A DNA stretch of 64,000 nucleotides from positions 1 through 64,000 of the forward strand of contig JAEUHK010000047.1 in assembly GCA_016795465.1 (NCBI GenBank), in the 5' to 3' direction. Below are positions 14,969 to 23,545 of this stretch, one piece after another. Each line of letters starts with the position of its first letter. Position 1 is the stretch's first letter. This stretch comes from Verrucomicrobiaceae bacterium. Its GTDB lineage: Bacteria; Verrucomicrobiota; Verrucomicrobiia; Verrucomicrobiales; Verrucomicrobiaceae. The position numbers were made by a program, and so were the translations under genes. The notes below the pieces were generated by a model. That model was given only the letters and a program-made list of their open reading frames with translations, did not search any database and was not told where the DNA came from.

Positions 14969-15553
14969 TCACTTCGTCACGACGAGGTCCTTCACGCTGA
15001 GCGTGCCGAACGAGAAACCGACGCTCAGATTGACCTTCGCGAGACCGATGGAGGCATGTTGATAGGTGCGAGCGAAATCGCCCACTTTGACCGTGGCATT
15101 GTTGCCTCGCATTTCGACGCTCACCTCGTTCCATTCGCCTGCTTTGAGCTTCACCGTGGATTCATTGGCCAGCGCGATGGCTTTGTGATCCTGACTCTCG
15201 GCCGGAAAAGCCCGCACAGCCATCCCGGCGGAGCTGAAGACGAGACGAAACAGATGCGCCTCGTCTCCATTCGCGGTGAACACTATGGTTTTCGTGTTCG
15301 CATCCGGCTTCACGGCAAAACGAATGACCGCGTCCGAGTAGGCGAGGTCGTAAAACAAGATGGGGCCGTGGTCTTTGTTCTTTTTGAAGAGCTCGTCGTC
15401 CTGCGTGCAGGTCGCTGTTTGATCCGCGAACTTCCACTCGCCACGCATGGCACGGCGTTGATCGAGCTTCGCGGACGAAAAATCATCCCGTAGCAGTGGA
15501 GCGTCCGCGGCCAAAATGGGCGAGAAGGCAAGAAGAAGGAGGAAATGCTTCAT
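14969..15553 (-). CDS. Secreted protein with concanavalin-like (DUF1080-type) domain
   Basis: The 194-residue product has a signal peptide (MKHFLLLLAFSPILAADA) followed by a beta-rich domain beginning LLRDDFSSAKLDQRRAMRGEWKF. The D-F opening, alternating strands and the KLKAGEWNEVSVEMRG segment resemble the jelly-roll 3-keto-disaccharide hydrolase/DUF1080 group common in Verrucomicrobia and Planctomycetes. Its start overlaps the sulfatase stop by four bases, so it is the second gene of a sulfatase operon and probably acts outside the cytoplasm on or near the same glycan. Catalytic residues cannot be assigned. Confidence 0.65.
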   Translation of the reverse strand: MKHFLLLLAFSPILAADAPLLRDDFSSAKLDQRRAMRGEWKFADQTATCTQDDELFKKNKDHGPILFYDLAYSDAVIRFAVKPDANTKTIVFTANGDEAHLFRLVFSSAGMAVRAFPAESQDHKAIALANESTVKLKAGEWNEVSVEMRGNNATVKVGDFARTYQHASIGLAKVNLSVGFSFGTLSVKDLVVTK

Positions 15554-17022
15554 GGCAGTGTTTTGAATGCTTTGTCGAAACCGGCCCTCACGGTGCCATC
15601 GTGGCCGATGAGAGGCTGTGGATGCTCCACGCGACCAAGTTCACGGACGCCCGGCGCATCCTTGGTTTTGTCACCAAGATCGGATTTCATGGCCTCGGCC
15701 TGCTTTTGGAGGCTTGCGACGATGTCTGCATGCTGCGCGGCGACGTTCTTGGACTCGCCGATGTCGTCATCGAGGTTGTAGAGCTCACCTTTGTCGAGTT
15801 GCAGCTTCCACGGGCCGCTGCGCACCGCCTGAAGATCGAAGCCGCGATAGTAATGAAACACTTGATGGCCTTTCGCGCCCTCTTTGCCGAGCAGCACGGG
15901 AGAGATGTCCATGCCATCGAGCTTGCGATCCGATGGCGTGGCGGCCTTCGCGAGCGAAGCAAAGGTGGGCAGCCAGTCCATGTGAGCTGTGATCGCGTTG
16001 GTTTGCGATGCCGCGGGCACTTTGCCCGGCCACCACGCAATGGTGCACACACGCATGCCGCCTTCGAAGGTCGATCCTTTGGCACCACGCAGTGGCGTGT
16101 TGACCGCGCCGTTGTTCACCGGCCCGCCATTGTCGCTGGTGAAGATTACCAGAGTGTTCGAATCGAGCTTCAACTCACGCAGCACCTCGAGAATCGCACC
16201 GGTGGAGGCATCCACCTCCATCACCCAGTCTTTTTGCAGGCTCACGCCCGACTTGCCCATGAAATCCTGATGCGGGTAGAGCGGGAAGTGAACCGCATTG
16301 TGCGGCAAGTAGAGGAAGAAGGGCTTTTTCTGATGATCGCGGATGTATTTCACCGCGCGTTCCGTGTAGCGCTTCGTGAAGGTGTGCTGCTGCGCAGCTT
16401 TGACACGCTCGATGACATTGCCGTCTTCCAGCAGAGGCAGCGGCGGCTGCGATGCGCCTTTGAGTCCTGTTTCATCACCACCAAAGGCCTTCGGGTCCAC
16501 GCCTTTACCCGCGACTTCCTTCTCCTGCGGAATCGGTTTGTCAGGATTGCTCTTCGAACCCTCGCTGCGAGGCCCCATGTCATTCGAATAAGGAATGCCG
16601 AAGTAGTGATCGAACCCTTGAGCCATTGGCAGGAACTCCGGTTGGTCGCCCAAGTGCCACTTGCCGATGCACGCCGTGCTGTAACCGCTTTGCTTCAACA
16701 CTTCCGCGATGGTGATTTCCGAAGGATTCAAGCCCACCGCACCAGATGGAAACAACACACCGGGGATCGGCAGCACACGCTTTGGATAACAGCCAGTCAT
16801 CATCGCCGCCCGTGAAGGCGAGCACACAGGTGCCGCATAGTGACTGGTGAGTTTCATGCCCTCCTTCGCCATGCGATCAAGGTTCGGCGTCGGCACTTTG
16901 CCTCCAAACGGGCTGATGTCCGCATAGCCGAGATCATCCACGTTGATCAGCACGATGTTGGGAGCGGGGCTCGCGGCGAAAAGGGAGCTACAAGCCAAGG
17001 TCAGGACAAAAAGCAGGCGCAT
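15550..17022 (-). CDS. Secreted sulfatase 1 (FGE-dependent)
   Basis: The 490-residue protein has a signal peptide (MRLLFVLTLACSSLFA) and the type I sulfatase core: NIVLINVDDLGYAD metal site, the formylglycine motif CSPSR in APVCSPSRAAMMTG, GKWHLG, and FTSDNGGP with the second metal residues. It hydrolyses sulfate esters; the substrate class cannot be read from sequence. It is followed by a DUF1080-like gene with four-base overlap. The motif requires a formylglycine-generating enzyme encoded elsewhere. Confidence 0.93.
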   Translation of the reverse strand: MRLLFVLTLACSSLFAASPAPNIVLINVDDLGYADISPFGGKVPTPNLDRMAKEGMKLTSHYAAPVCSPSRAAMMTGCYPKRVLPIPGVLFPSGAVGLNPSEITIAEVLKQSGYSTACIGKWHLGDQPEFLPMAQGFDHYFGIPYSNDMGPRSEGSKSNPDKPIPQEKEVAGKGVDPKAFGGDETGLKGASQPPLPLLEDGNVIERVKAAQQHTFTKRYTERAVKYIRDHQKKPFFLYLPHNAVHFPLYPHQDFMGKSGVSLQKDWVMEVDASTGAILEVLRELKLDSNTLVIFTSDNGGPVNNGAVNTPLRGAKGSTFEGGMRVCTIAWWPGKVPAASQTNAITAHMDWLPTFASLAKAATPSDRKLDGMDISPVLLGKEGAKGHQVFHYYRGFDLQAVRSGPWKLQLDKGELYNLDDDIGESKNVAAQHADIVASLQKQAEAMKSDLGDKTKDAPGVRELGRVEHPQPLIGHDGTVRAGFDKAFKTLP

Positions 17023-17330
17023 GGGCAGCCCGAAACGATCTCAAGTCTTTAATCTTGCTGAAACGTCAGGGTGTTGGCCCTCAAATGCGGTCAATAAAAC
17101 CTCAAATGTGGCACTCTTTATGTTTATGCGGCCTGATAGGTTAGGGACGGGGGTGTCCGTATGCTTTACCAACTCCTCTCAGAAACTCTCTCCGCGGCCT
17201 GTCCTTCTCATTGAGAATGAAGCAAATTTATTACCAAATTGTTCACAAAATTTTCTTTTCAAACCGTCATAACCTTGTAGAATTTTAAGTGTATTAATCC
17301 AGTTTTTATAAAAACATTCGCAATTTTGCT
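17023..17330. other. AT-rich intergenic region
   Basis: This 308-base gap separates divergent genes and is visibly richer in A and T than its surroundings, especially 17210-17330, as expected for promoters reading outward. A short palindrome, TTCTCA-T-TGAGAA at 17205-17217, could be an operator, but a 13-base palindrome is weak evidence. No RNA gene or reading frame is supported. Confidence 0.4.
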
Positions 17331-18110
17331 ATGCATGTTCGATTTTTGAGTGATGGAAGCGAATACCGCTCTTATGGCGGAGGTAGTTTCTCAAAAAAGA
17401 AAGATTCCGGCGGGATCTTTTGGTGGACGATCCTGATCACTTTCCTGATGGGCGTCGCCACTTTTTGCTGGTTCTTCAGCATCATGGTCTTCTCCCATCC
17501 GGAGAAACCGTTTAACTACCGAGTCCTCGCGAAGTTCGACAAGCTTGATCCGATTCGTCCCTTCTCGAAGTATTCCGTCCCTGGCGGCAAGTTTTTGCCC
17601 TCGCGTGAATTGCTCGCTGAATTCTTTGCCTTCTCGCATGAGCAGCTCGCCGTGAAAAATGACCTGCTCAAGCGTGCTTACATCCGCAACTACAAGCAAG
17701 AGCAGCCGATCTATGTCACTGGTGACTATCAAGTGATCAACTCACGCCCACTCGCTTCGAACGATGTGATCACGGAAGGCTGGGTCATCCGTGCGCGGTC
17801 CGTGGAACTCGAAGATGTCGATGTCGAAATCGTCCTTCCAGGCCTCAAAGAAAAGTCTGACCCTTATCAAGCGGGAGACAAGATCACACTCGACAAGAAG
17901 AATACCTTCGCCGCGGCGCTGCATGTGCAGAAGTTCGATCATGATCGCCTGTGTGTCACGCTGATGCCCATCACGTACCAAGGTCTTGGAGCAAAAGACG
18001 GCAAGGCCTTGAAGATGAATCCTCCTGCCCTGCTCAACATGGAAGCCTACTGGCCGATCTCGAATGATCCTGCCAATGGTGAGAAGGTGGCCGTCCAAGG
18101 CGGCGAGTGA
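17331..18110 (+). CDS. Single-pass membrane protein, unknown
   Basis: The 259-residue protein has a short cytosolic N-terminus, one membrane helix at about residues 29-52 (FWWTILITFLMGVATFCWFF) and a soluble domain of about 200 residues on the other side. That domain has alternating beta-type sequence (YVTGDYQVINSR, VIRARSVELEDVDVEIVLPG) and no recognisable catalytic motif. I recognise no family. An AT-rich upstream region suggests its own promoter. The convergent neighbour ends five bases away. Confidence 0.7.
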   Translation: MHVRFLSDGSEYRSYGGGSFSKKKDSGGIFWWTILITFLMGVATFCWFFSIMVFSHPEKPFNYRVLAKFDKLDPIRPFSKYSVPGGKFLPSRELLAEFFAFSHEQLAVKNDLLKRAYIRNYKQEQPIYVTGDYQVINSRPLASNDVITEGWVIRARSVELEDVDVEIVLPGLKEKSDPYQAGDKITLDKKNTFAAALHVQKFDHDRLCVTLMPITYQGLGAKDGKALKMNPPALLNMEAYWPISNDPANGEKVAVQGGE

Positions 18111-18114
18111 TCGC

Positions 18115-18390
18115 TCAGCGCTTCTTTGCCGTCCAAAAGGCCGCGAGGAAGCCCAGCACGCACAGCGCCTTCATCACGAAGAGCCACCACGGATGCCACC
18201 AGGCTCCGGTTTCGGCTTCGATGAGATCGGAGATACCGAAAACGACGAAGCACATCGGCAACAGCCATCGCCACGATGTTTGAGCCAGCCTCGGAATCGG
18301 CCGCACGAGCAAGGTGATGGCGATCACGAACCACAACACGGCCTCGCCTTGATTGAAGAGGCGGGAGAAATCGGTGGGCTCCGGTGGCAT
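18115..18390 (-). CDS. Small membrane protein, unknown
   Basis: This 91-residue protein has three hydrophobic segments (LWFVIAITLLV; WLLPMCFVVFGISDLIEA; WWLFVMKALCVLGFLAAFW) and a basic C-terminus. The pattern is of a small polytopic inner-membrane protein. No known family was recognised. It is divergent from the TVP38-like gene, with 47 bases between starts. Confidence 0.65.
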   Translation of the reverse strand: MPPEPTDFSRLFNQGEAVLWFVIAITLLVRPIPRLAQTSWRWLLPMCFVVFGISDLIEAETGAWWHPWWLFVMKALCVLGFLAAFWTAKKR

Positions 18391-18437
18391 GCGAAAGCAT
18401 GCGGGATGCGAGGAGGTCTTGCAACTGACCTCGCGAC

Positions 18438-19124
18438 GTGTTGGTATGCCGGATGCCTGCGCGTCGCGGTTCGTTGATGCTTCTAATCTTGGTGCTCCTG
18501 GGAGCCATCCTGATCCCTTTTTTCATCTGGGGCGGGCGGTTTGACGCGGCGCTGAGTCTCGATGGCGCTCGTCATTGGATGGAAGGCTTTGGCGTTTGGG
18601 CATGGGCAGGTGGCGTCGTCCTGCTCGTGAGTGACATCGTGCTACCAGTGCCTTCCACCGTTGTCATGTCCGCCATCGGTTGGGTGTATGGATGGCTGGT
18701 CGGCGGGATCGTGTGTGCAGCAGGCTCGATGCTTTCCGGCATCGTCGCGTATGCCGCGTGTCGCTGGCTTGGGCACGGAGCGGCGGTTTGGATTGCCGGT
18801 GAGGCTGGCATTCAAAAGGCGGAGGCTTTGTTTGAGCGACACGGTGGATGGCTCGTGGCGGTTTCGCGATGGACGCCCGTGCTGCCGGAGGCCGTCGCGT
18901 GCCTCGCCGGCATCGCCCGCATGCGCTGGCGGGTGTTTTTGCCCGCATTGGCTTGTGGCAGCATCCCGCTGGGCTTTGCTTTTGCCGCCATCGGTCATCT
19001 CGGTCAAAGCGAACCCACTTGGGCCATCGCTCTGAGTGCCATCACGCCGGTCGCTTTGTGGCTTCTGGCATCCCGGCTTGTTTTGCGGCCTCGTGCAGCA
19101 TCGCCGTCAGATCACGGCGGATGA
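18438..19124 (+). CDS. TVP38/TMEM64 (DedA-related) membrane protein
   Basis: The 228-residue reading starts at GTG 18438; an ATG at 18453 is an alternative. The protein shows the SNARE-associated/VTT pattern: a GGVVLLVSDIVLPVPSTVV loop, the GWVYGWLVGGIV re-entrant Gly-rich segment, and FERHGGWLVAVSRWTPVLPE, the conserved F-x-R-x-P-type region. VTT proteins are membrane lipid scramblase or transport factors. Its last 83 bases overlap the convergent glycosidase-glycosyltransferase gene, so both C-termini share DNA. Confidence 0.8.
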   Translation: MLVCRMPARRGSLMLLILVLLGAILIPFFIWGGRFDAALSLDGARHWMEGFGVWAWAGGVVLLVSDIVLPVPSTVVMSAIGWVYGWLVGGIVCAAGSMLSGIVAYAACRWLGHGAAVWIAGEAGIQKAEALFERHGGWLVAVSRWTPVLPEAVACLAGIARMRWRVFLPALACGSIPLGFAFAAIGHLGQSEPTWAIALSAITPVALWLLASRLVLRPRAASPSDHGG

Positions 19125-21504
19125 AGCGCAGCGCCAGCGGGATGCCGATGAGCGTGCCGCCGGCTCCGATCACGCCCAGAAGTCCGATGGGCATCGGCAG
19201 CGTGGCCAGCAGACCTACGAAGCCCAGCCACAGCACGAGATTCCACATCAGCCCGCGCCTCACCCGCAGCAGGCAGCGCACCCGTGTGAGGCAGCGACCC
19301 TGCCCGTGATACTCGGTGACCGTGATGAAGGCTCGCGAGAGATCGCTGTGCGGGTCCAACTCGAAATCAAACCACCGCCAGCCATCGTCCTCCCGATACA
19401 GTCGGCGTTTCTCTGCCAGCACGCCTCGCAACGCATCGAGCAGATGATGACGATCACGACCTTCCTCACTCCAAAACGAGAGCGTCGTAAGCGTGAGCGA
19501 GATCTTGCCGGGCTTCAGCGGTGGCAGGATGTCCGGCAAGTGCGGCCGCCAGGTAGGACGTGCGCCTTCAACGAGCATCCCCCATAGCCGCGCCAGCTCA
19601 CGCACCACCGGCTGGAGAAAGCTCAGCAGCCAAAGCAAGGCACCATCACGCCAACCCTTCAAACAGGCCGCACGCGCATTCCGTCGGCTGATGCGCCACG
19701 CGGCCCACGCGGCAAACACCACCAGCATCAGCGCCACCGATTCGAGCCTCAAGACGAGCGCCAGCAAGGCGAGCGCGACCCAGATGACGCCTGTGAACCA
19801 ATCCCACCAGCGGAAGCCGGTGTTCGCCGCGTAGATCGTTTGGAAGGCACCAAGGCCCAACGGGCCATGATAGATGCTGCCCTCACGCGGATGATCCGAC
19901 GGCAGATGATCGCCATAGATGCCGCCACGCCAGCGAGCGCCGCCGAGCGGTCCAAAACGCCGCGGATGCTCCGCCATCAAGAGCGCCTCCGCGCGGCCGT
20001 AACCGCGCTGCTGCTTCAAATAGGCACAAATCGTGAATCGACGATGATGCCACACCATCGCGCCCGGCACAAAGCGCAGGCTGCCGCGCCCGCCATGCTC
20101 GCGAAGCCGCCAGCAGATATCCACATCATCACCCGCCGTGGTGAAATCTGCCGTATAGCCGCCGATGGCATGCAGCGCATCTTTCCGGATCGCCAGATTG
20201 CAGCCCGGCAGATGCTCGGCCTCGGTGTCGCTGAGCAACACATGCGCCGGAGCTCCCGGTGCGGCGGCCACGACACGCTCGACGCGATTCCGCGGCGGCG
20301 GTGGGATGTTCGGACCGCCCGCGGCAATCACGCGTTCCTCGGCGAACGCATGGCTGAGATGCAAAAGCCAGTCCGCCTGCGCGATGCAATCGTCATCGGT
20401 GTAGGCCACGATGCTGCCGGTCGCGAGTTCCGCGCCGCGATTGCGTGCCACGCTGAGCCCCGCCGGCTCCTGGCGATGATATTTCACGAAGCTGAAGCCC
20501 TTCGCGATCTCCGCCGTGGCATCCGTGGAACCATCATCCACCAGCAAGACTTCGTAATCGGGGTAGTTCAGCGCTTTGAGCGACTCCAAACACTCGGGCA
20601 ACGTCCGCGAACCATTCCGCGTGCAAACCACCACCGAAATGCGCGGTGCATTCGCAGGGGGTAAAAGCTTCGCTGGCTCGATTTGGCATGCAGGACGCTC
20701 GTGTCGCTCAAGCGTCACCAAACCGAAACGCCATGCCGTGACCTCTTCGCCCCCGCGAAACCATTCATCGGTGTAGCTGAACCAAAACGTGCCCGCACAT
20801 CCTCCCACCATGCATTCAGCCTCAAACCATCGAAAAGTCTCGCTTTGAGCTTCTTCACCATGCGCGGCGGCATCGAGCCCGAACTCCGTGATGACCAGCG
20901 GCTTGTTTCCTGCGAGGTTTTGCAAGCGGGCGAGATAGCAGGCGAATGCCTCGCGACGCTCCAGATACACATTCACCGCCAGGAAGTCCGCGTTTCGCGG
21001 CACCAGATACTCCGTCGAAGGGTAGGTGGCATAGCTCACGAGCTTTTGTGGCGCCTGCGCATGCGCCAGCTCGATGAGTTCCTCCAACGCCGCTCGCACA
21101 CGGCTCGGCCGCATCCAGCGCACGAGTGTTTTCTCGATCTCATTGCCCACGAGGATCGCCAAGACCGCCTCCTGCCTGCCGAGAAAGGCCGCGCCATTCG
21201 CCACACGACGCCGGATATCCTCCCACGCGCTCGCCTCGCTCAAGAAGTCGATGTGCTCGGACCAAGGAATGCCGCACAGCAGCTTCAGGCCATGCTTCAT
21301 TGCCGCATCGAGCGTGTGCTGATCCGGAATCTCATACAGCCGCACGCTGTTGAAGCCGAGCCTCGCGATGTGCGCAAAGTCCGCGTCCACCACCCGCTTA
21401 GAATCCGGCGCGAAGGGCCCGTAGCTCACGCCACGCCAGTGCGAGGCAAAGAACTTGCCGGGCATGGTTGCGGAGTCAGTGGTAGCGGGCATCACGAGGG
21501 ACAA
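19042..21504 (-). CDS. Glycosidase-like TIM barrel fused to GT2 glycosyltransferase
   Basis: The 820-residue protein joins three parts. Residues about 18-275 resemble a TIM-barrel glycosidase (GH2/GH5-like): WRGVSYGPF, ILVGNEIEKTLV with the acid/base Glu after Asn, and LVITEFGLD with the nucleophile-like Glu. Residues about 290-520 are a GT2 domain: RISVVVCTRNGS, VLLVDDGSTD, AYTDDDC and a later GDDVDICWRLREHG. C-terminal hydrophobic segments follow (about 565-630 and 760-790). It may make and trim an exported polysaccharide, but this is inference. The 3' end overlaps the TVP38-like gene on the other strand. Confidence 0.8.
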   Translation of the reverse strand: MSLVMPATTDSATMPGKFFASHWRGVSYGPFAPDSKRVVDADFAHIARLGFNSVRLYEIPDQHTLDAAMKHGLKLLCGIPWSEHIDFLSEASAWEDIRRRVANGAAFLGRQEAVLAILVGNEIEKTLVRWMRPSRVRAALEELIELAHAQAPQKLVSYATYPSTEYLVPRNADFLAVNVYLERREAFACYLARLQNLAGNKPLVITEFGLDAAAHGEEAQSETFRWFEAECMVGGCAGTFWFSYTDEWFRGGEEVTAWRFGLVTLERHERPACQIEPAKLLPPANAPRISVVVCTRNGSRTLPECLESLKALNYPDYEVLLVDDGSTDATAEIAKGFSFVKYHRQEPAGLSVARNRGAELATGSIVAYTDDDCIAQADWLLHLSHAFAEERVIAAGGPNIPPPPRNRVERVVAAAPGAPAHVLLSDTEAEHLPGCNLAIRKDALHAIGGYTADFTTAGDDVDICWRLREHGGRGSLRFVPGAMVWHHRRFTICAYLKQQRGYGRAEALLMAEHPRRFGPLGGARWRGGIYGDHLPSDHPREGSIYHGPLGLGAFQTIYAANTGFRWWDWFTGVIWVALALLALVLRLESVALMLVVFAAWAAWRISRRNARAACLKGWRDGALLWLLSFLQPVVRELARLWGMLVEGARPTWRPHLPDILPPLKPGKISLTLTTLSFWSEEGRDRHHLLDALRGVLAEKRRLYREDDGWRWFDFELDPHSDLSRAFITVTEYHGQGRCLTRVRCLLRVRRGLMWNLVLWLGFVGLLATLPMPIGLLGVIGAGGTLIGIPLALRFIRRDLTAMLHEAAKQAGMPEATKRPA

Positions 21505-21529
21505 AAGACGATACGAACGCGGCCTGGAT

Positions 21530-22120
21530 TCACTTCAATTTCAGCACCCCAAAGCTCGCTGGCACATGAAAGTCCGGCTTCTCCGTGCCCGGGTTCACCC
21601 ACGGCATCCAGCCGGAATGCACCGTGCCATCCGGCTTGTGATGAAACTCCGCGCGATACAGTCCCGCGAACATCTCGCGGCCTCGCAGCACGCCGAGGTC
21701 ACGCAGCACCGCCAGCGGGATGCGTCCGCTCACCGTGTAGCCCCCTTCACGAATCTCCGGCACCAAAACGAGGCCCTCACAGCTCCAGCTCCAATCAATC
21801 TCGCGATAAAACTTTGCCGCGTAGTCCGCGACATCGCCCCGCGGACTCATCTCGAGGCCAAAGTAGCGTTGCAGGCTCAAATCCGTCGCGAAGAAGATCT
21901 CCACGCGATCCGCCCCGAGCGCCCGCTCCTTCGCCGTCGGTCGATCCGGCAGCACCAGATCCTCATCCACGCAGTCGAAACGAAAGCGGAACAACTCGCC
22001 ATCATGCATCGCGCGGAACTCGGTCTTCGGCGCAGGCCGATCCTCCCACGGAAAGGTGAAATCCGTGAGTAAATCGGCTTGGGCCCAGTTCGTGGCATTT
22101 TGGACGTGGTAGCGTTTCAT
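21530..22120 (-). CDS. Carbohydrate-binding (CBM9-like) protein
   Basis: I start this gene at ATG 22120 (196 residues); the longer open frame upstream is antisense to glpT and is rejected. The sequence has the CBM9/DOMON-like beta-sandwich pattern: W-A-Q-A-D then FRFDCVDEDL, GADRVEIFFATD, YFGLEMSPRGDV and a final WMPWVNPG. Such domains bind sugars or haem-like ligands in extracytoplasmic proteins, but no signal peptide is visible here, so location is uncertain. It is divergent from glpT. Confidence 0.65.
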   Translation of the reverse strand: MKRYHVQNATNWAQADLLTDFTFPWEDRPAPKTEFRAMHDGELFRFRFDCVDEDLVLPDRPTAKERALGADRVEIFFATDLSLQRYFGLEMSPRGDVADYAAKFYREIDWSWSCEGLVLVPEIREGGYTVSGRIPLAVLRDLGVLRGREMFAGLYRAEFHHKPDGTVHSGWMPWVNPGTEKPDFHVPASFGVLKLK

Positions 22121-22201
22121 GTGCGAGCAGTGGCACGAATGCACGAAGGCGACAACACATGGATTGACGCCCCATCGGCTCTTCTGGCAGCATAGCCACT
22201 C

Positions 22202-23545
22202 ATGTTCGCCTTTCTCAAACCTGCCCCGCACGCGCCACGTCTTCCGGAGGCTCAAATCGACCCGGTTTATCGTCGTCTGCGGTTCCAGGTCTTCGCGGGC
22301 ATCTTTTTCGGCTACGCGGCCTACTACCTCGTGCGGAAAAACTTCTCGCTCGCCATTCCAGACATCCTCAAAGACTACCCGCAATACTCGAAGGCCGAAC
22401 TGGGCACCGCGATGACCGGTTTGAGCATCGCCTACGGCTTCTCGAAGTTTTTGATGGGCAGCGTGTCGGACAAAAGCAACCCGCGCTGGTTCCTGCCCCT
22501 CGGTTTGTTGCTGTCGTGCGCGGTGCTGTTGGTGTTCGGCTTTGTGAAGGAGATCTACCTTTCTCTGACGGCCATGATCGTGCTGCAAACGCTCAACGGC
22601 TGGTTCAACGGCATGGGCTGGGCGCCGTGTGGCAAGACGATGGTGCACTGGTTCAGCACGAAGGAACGCGGACGTGCGGTTTCGATCTGGAATGTCGCCC
22701 ACAACGTCGGTGGAGCACTCGTGGCGACCATCGCGCTGTGGGGCGTGACGATGTTTCACGACTGGGGCGCGAAGTTTTACTTCAACGCGATGGTTTCCAC
22801 CGTCGTGGCCGTCGCGGCGTTCATCTTGATCCGCGATACGCCGCAAAGCTGCGGCTTGCCGCCGATCGAGGAATACAAAAACGACTACCCGCCAAACTAC
22901 AGCGCTGAACACGAGCGCACCTTCACGTTCCGCCAGATCTTTTTCGGCCACGTCTTCAACAACAAGCTTCTGTGGGCCATCGCCACCGCGAATGCCTTCG
23001 TCTATTTCGTGCGCTACGGCGTCGTGGACTGGATTCCGACGTATTTGCAGACGGCGAAGAATTTTTCGTTTCAGCAATCGAGCACGGCTTGGGCCTGCTT
23101 TGAGTGGTCGGCGGTGCCGGGCACGATCTTGTGCGGCTGGATGTCCGACAAGGTCTTCAAATCCCGTCGCGCTCCCGCGACGATCCTTTTCATGATCCCC
23201 ACCCTGCTTGGACTCATCGCCTACGGCCTGAATCGCAATGGCCCGCTTTGGATCGATGTCACCGCGCTCATCACCATCGGCTTCTTCATCTACGGCCCGG
23301 TGATGCTCATCGGCCTGCAAGCGCTCGACATGGTGCCGAAAAAGGCCGCTGGCACCGCCGCGGGCTTCACCGGCTTCTTTGGCTATGTTTTCGGCAGTGC
23401 CTTCGCCGGCACCGGCGTCGGCTGGATCGCCGATCACTGGGGCTGGGGCGGCGTGATCATCACGATGGGCATTTGTTGCGTGCTGACGATGGTCTTCAGC
23501 GCCCTAACACTCGGACACAAAGCCGAAAGCTCTTCCGCTTCATGA
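22202..23545 (+). CDS. glpT: Glycerol-3-phosphate transporter (MFS, OPA family)
   Basis: The 447-residue protein matches GlpT over its length: YRRLRFQVFAGIFFGYAAYYLVRKNFSLA at the N-terminus, the LMGSVSDKSNPR loop, QTLNGWFNGMGWAPCGKTMV, and FGYVFGSAFAGTGVGW. OPA-family antiporters exchange organic phosphate esters for phosphate. The gene overlaps the following glpQ by four bases. Together they would import glycerol 3-phosphate released from glycerophosphodiesters. Confidence 0.93.
   Translation: MFAFLKPAPHAPRLPEAQIDPVYRRLRFQVFAGIFFGYAAYYLVRKNFSLAIPDILKDYPQYSKAELGTAMTGLSIAYGFSKFLMGSVSDKSNPRWFLPLGLLLSCAVLLVFGFVKEIYLSLTAMIVLQTLNGWFNGMGWAPCGKTMVHWFSTKERGRAVSIWNVAHNVGGALVATIALWGVTMFHDWGAKFYFNAMVSTVVAVAAFILIRDTPQSCGLPPIEEYKNDYPPNYSAEHERTFTFRQIFFGHVFNNKLLWAIATANAFVYFVRYGVVDWIPTYLQTAKNFSFQQSSTAWACFEWSAVPGTILCGWMSDKVFKSRRAPATILFMIPTLLGLIAYGLNRNGPLWIDVTALITIGFFIYGPVMLIGLQALDMVPKKAAGTAAGFTGFFGYVFGSAFAGTGVGWIADHWGWGGVIITMGICCVLTMVFSALTLGHKAESSSAS

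Noticed and set aside
17205..17217. Fur-like or other operator palindrome
   Set aside because: Only 13 bases, with no second copy seen; too weak to name a regulator.
22121..23437. A long upstream extension of the CBM9-like frame
   Set aside because: The extension is antisense to glpT and lacks domain features; the ATG at 22120 fits the domain.
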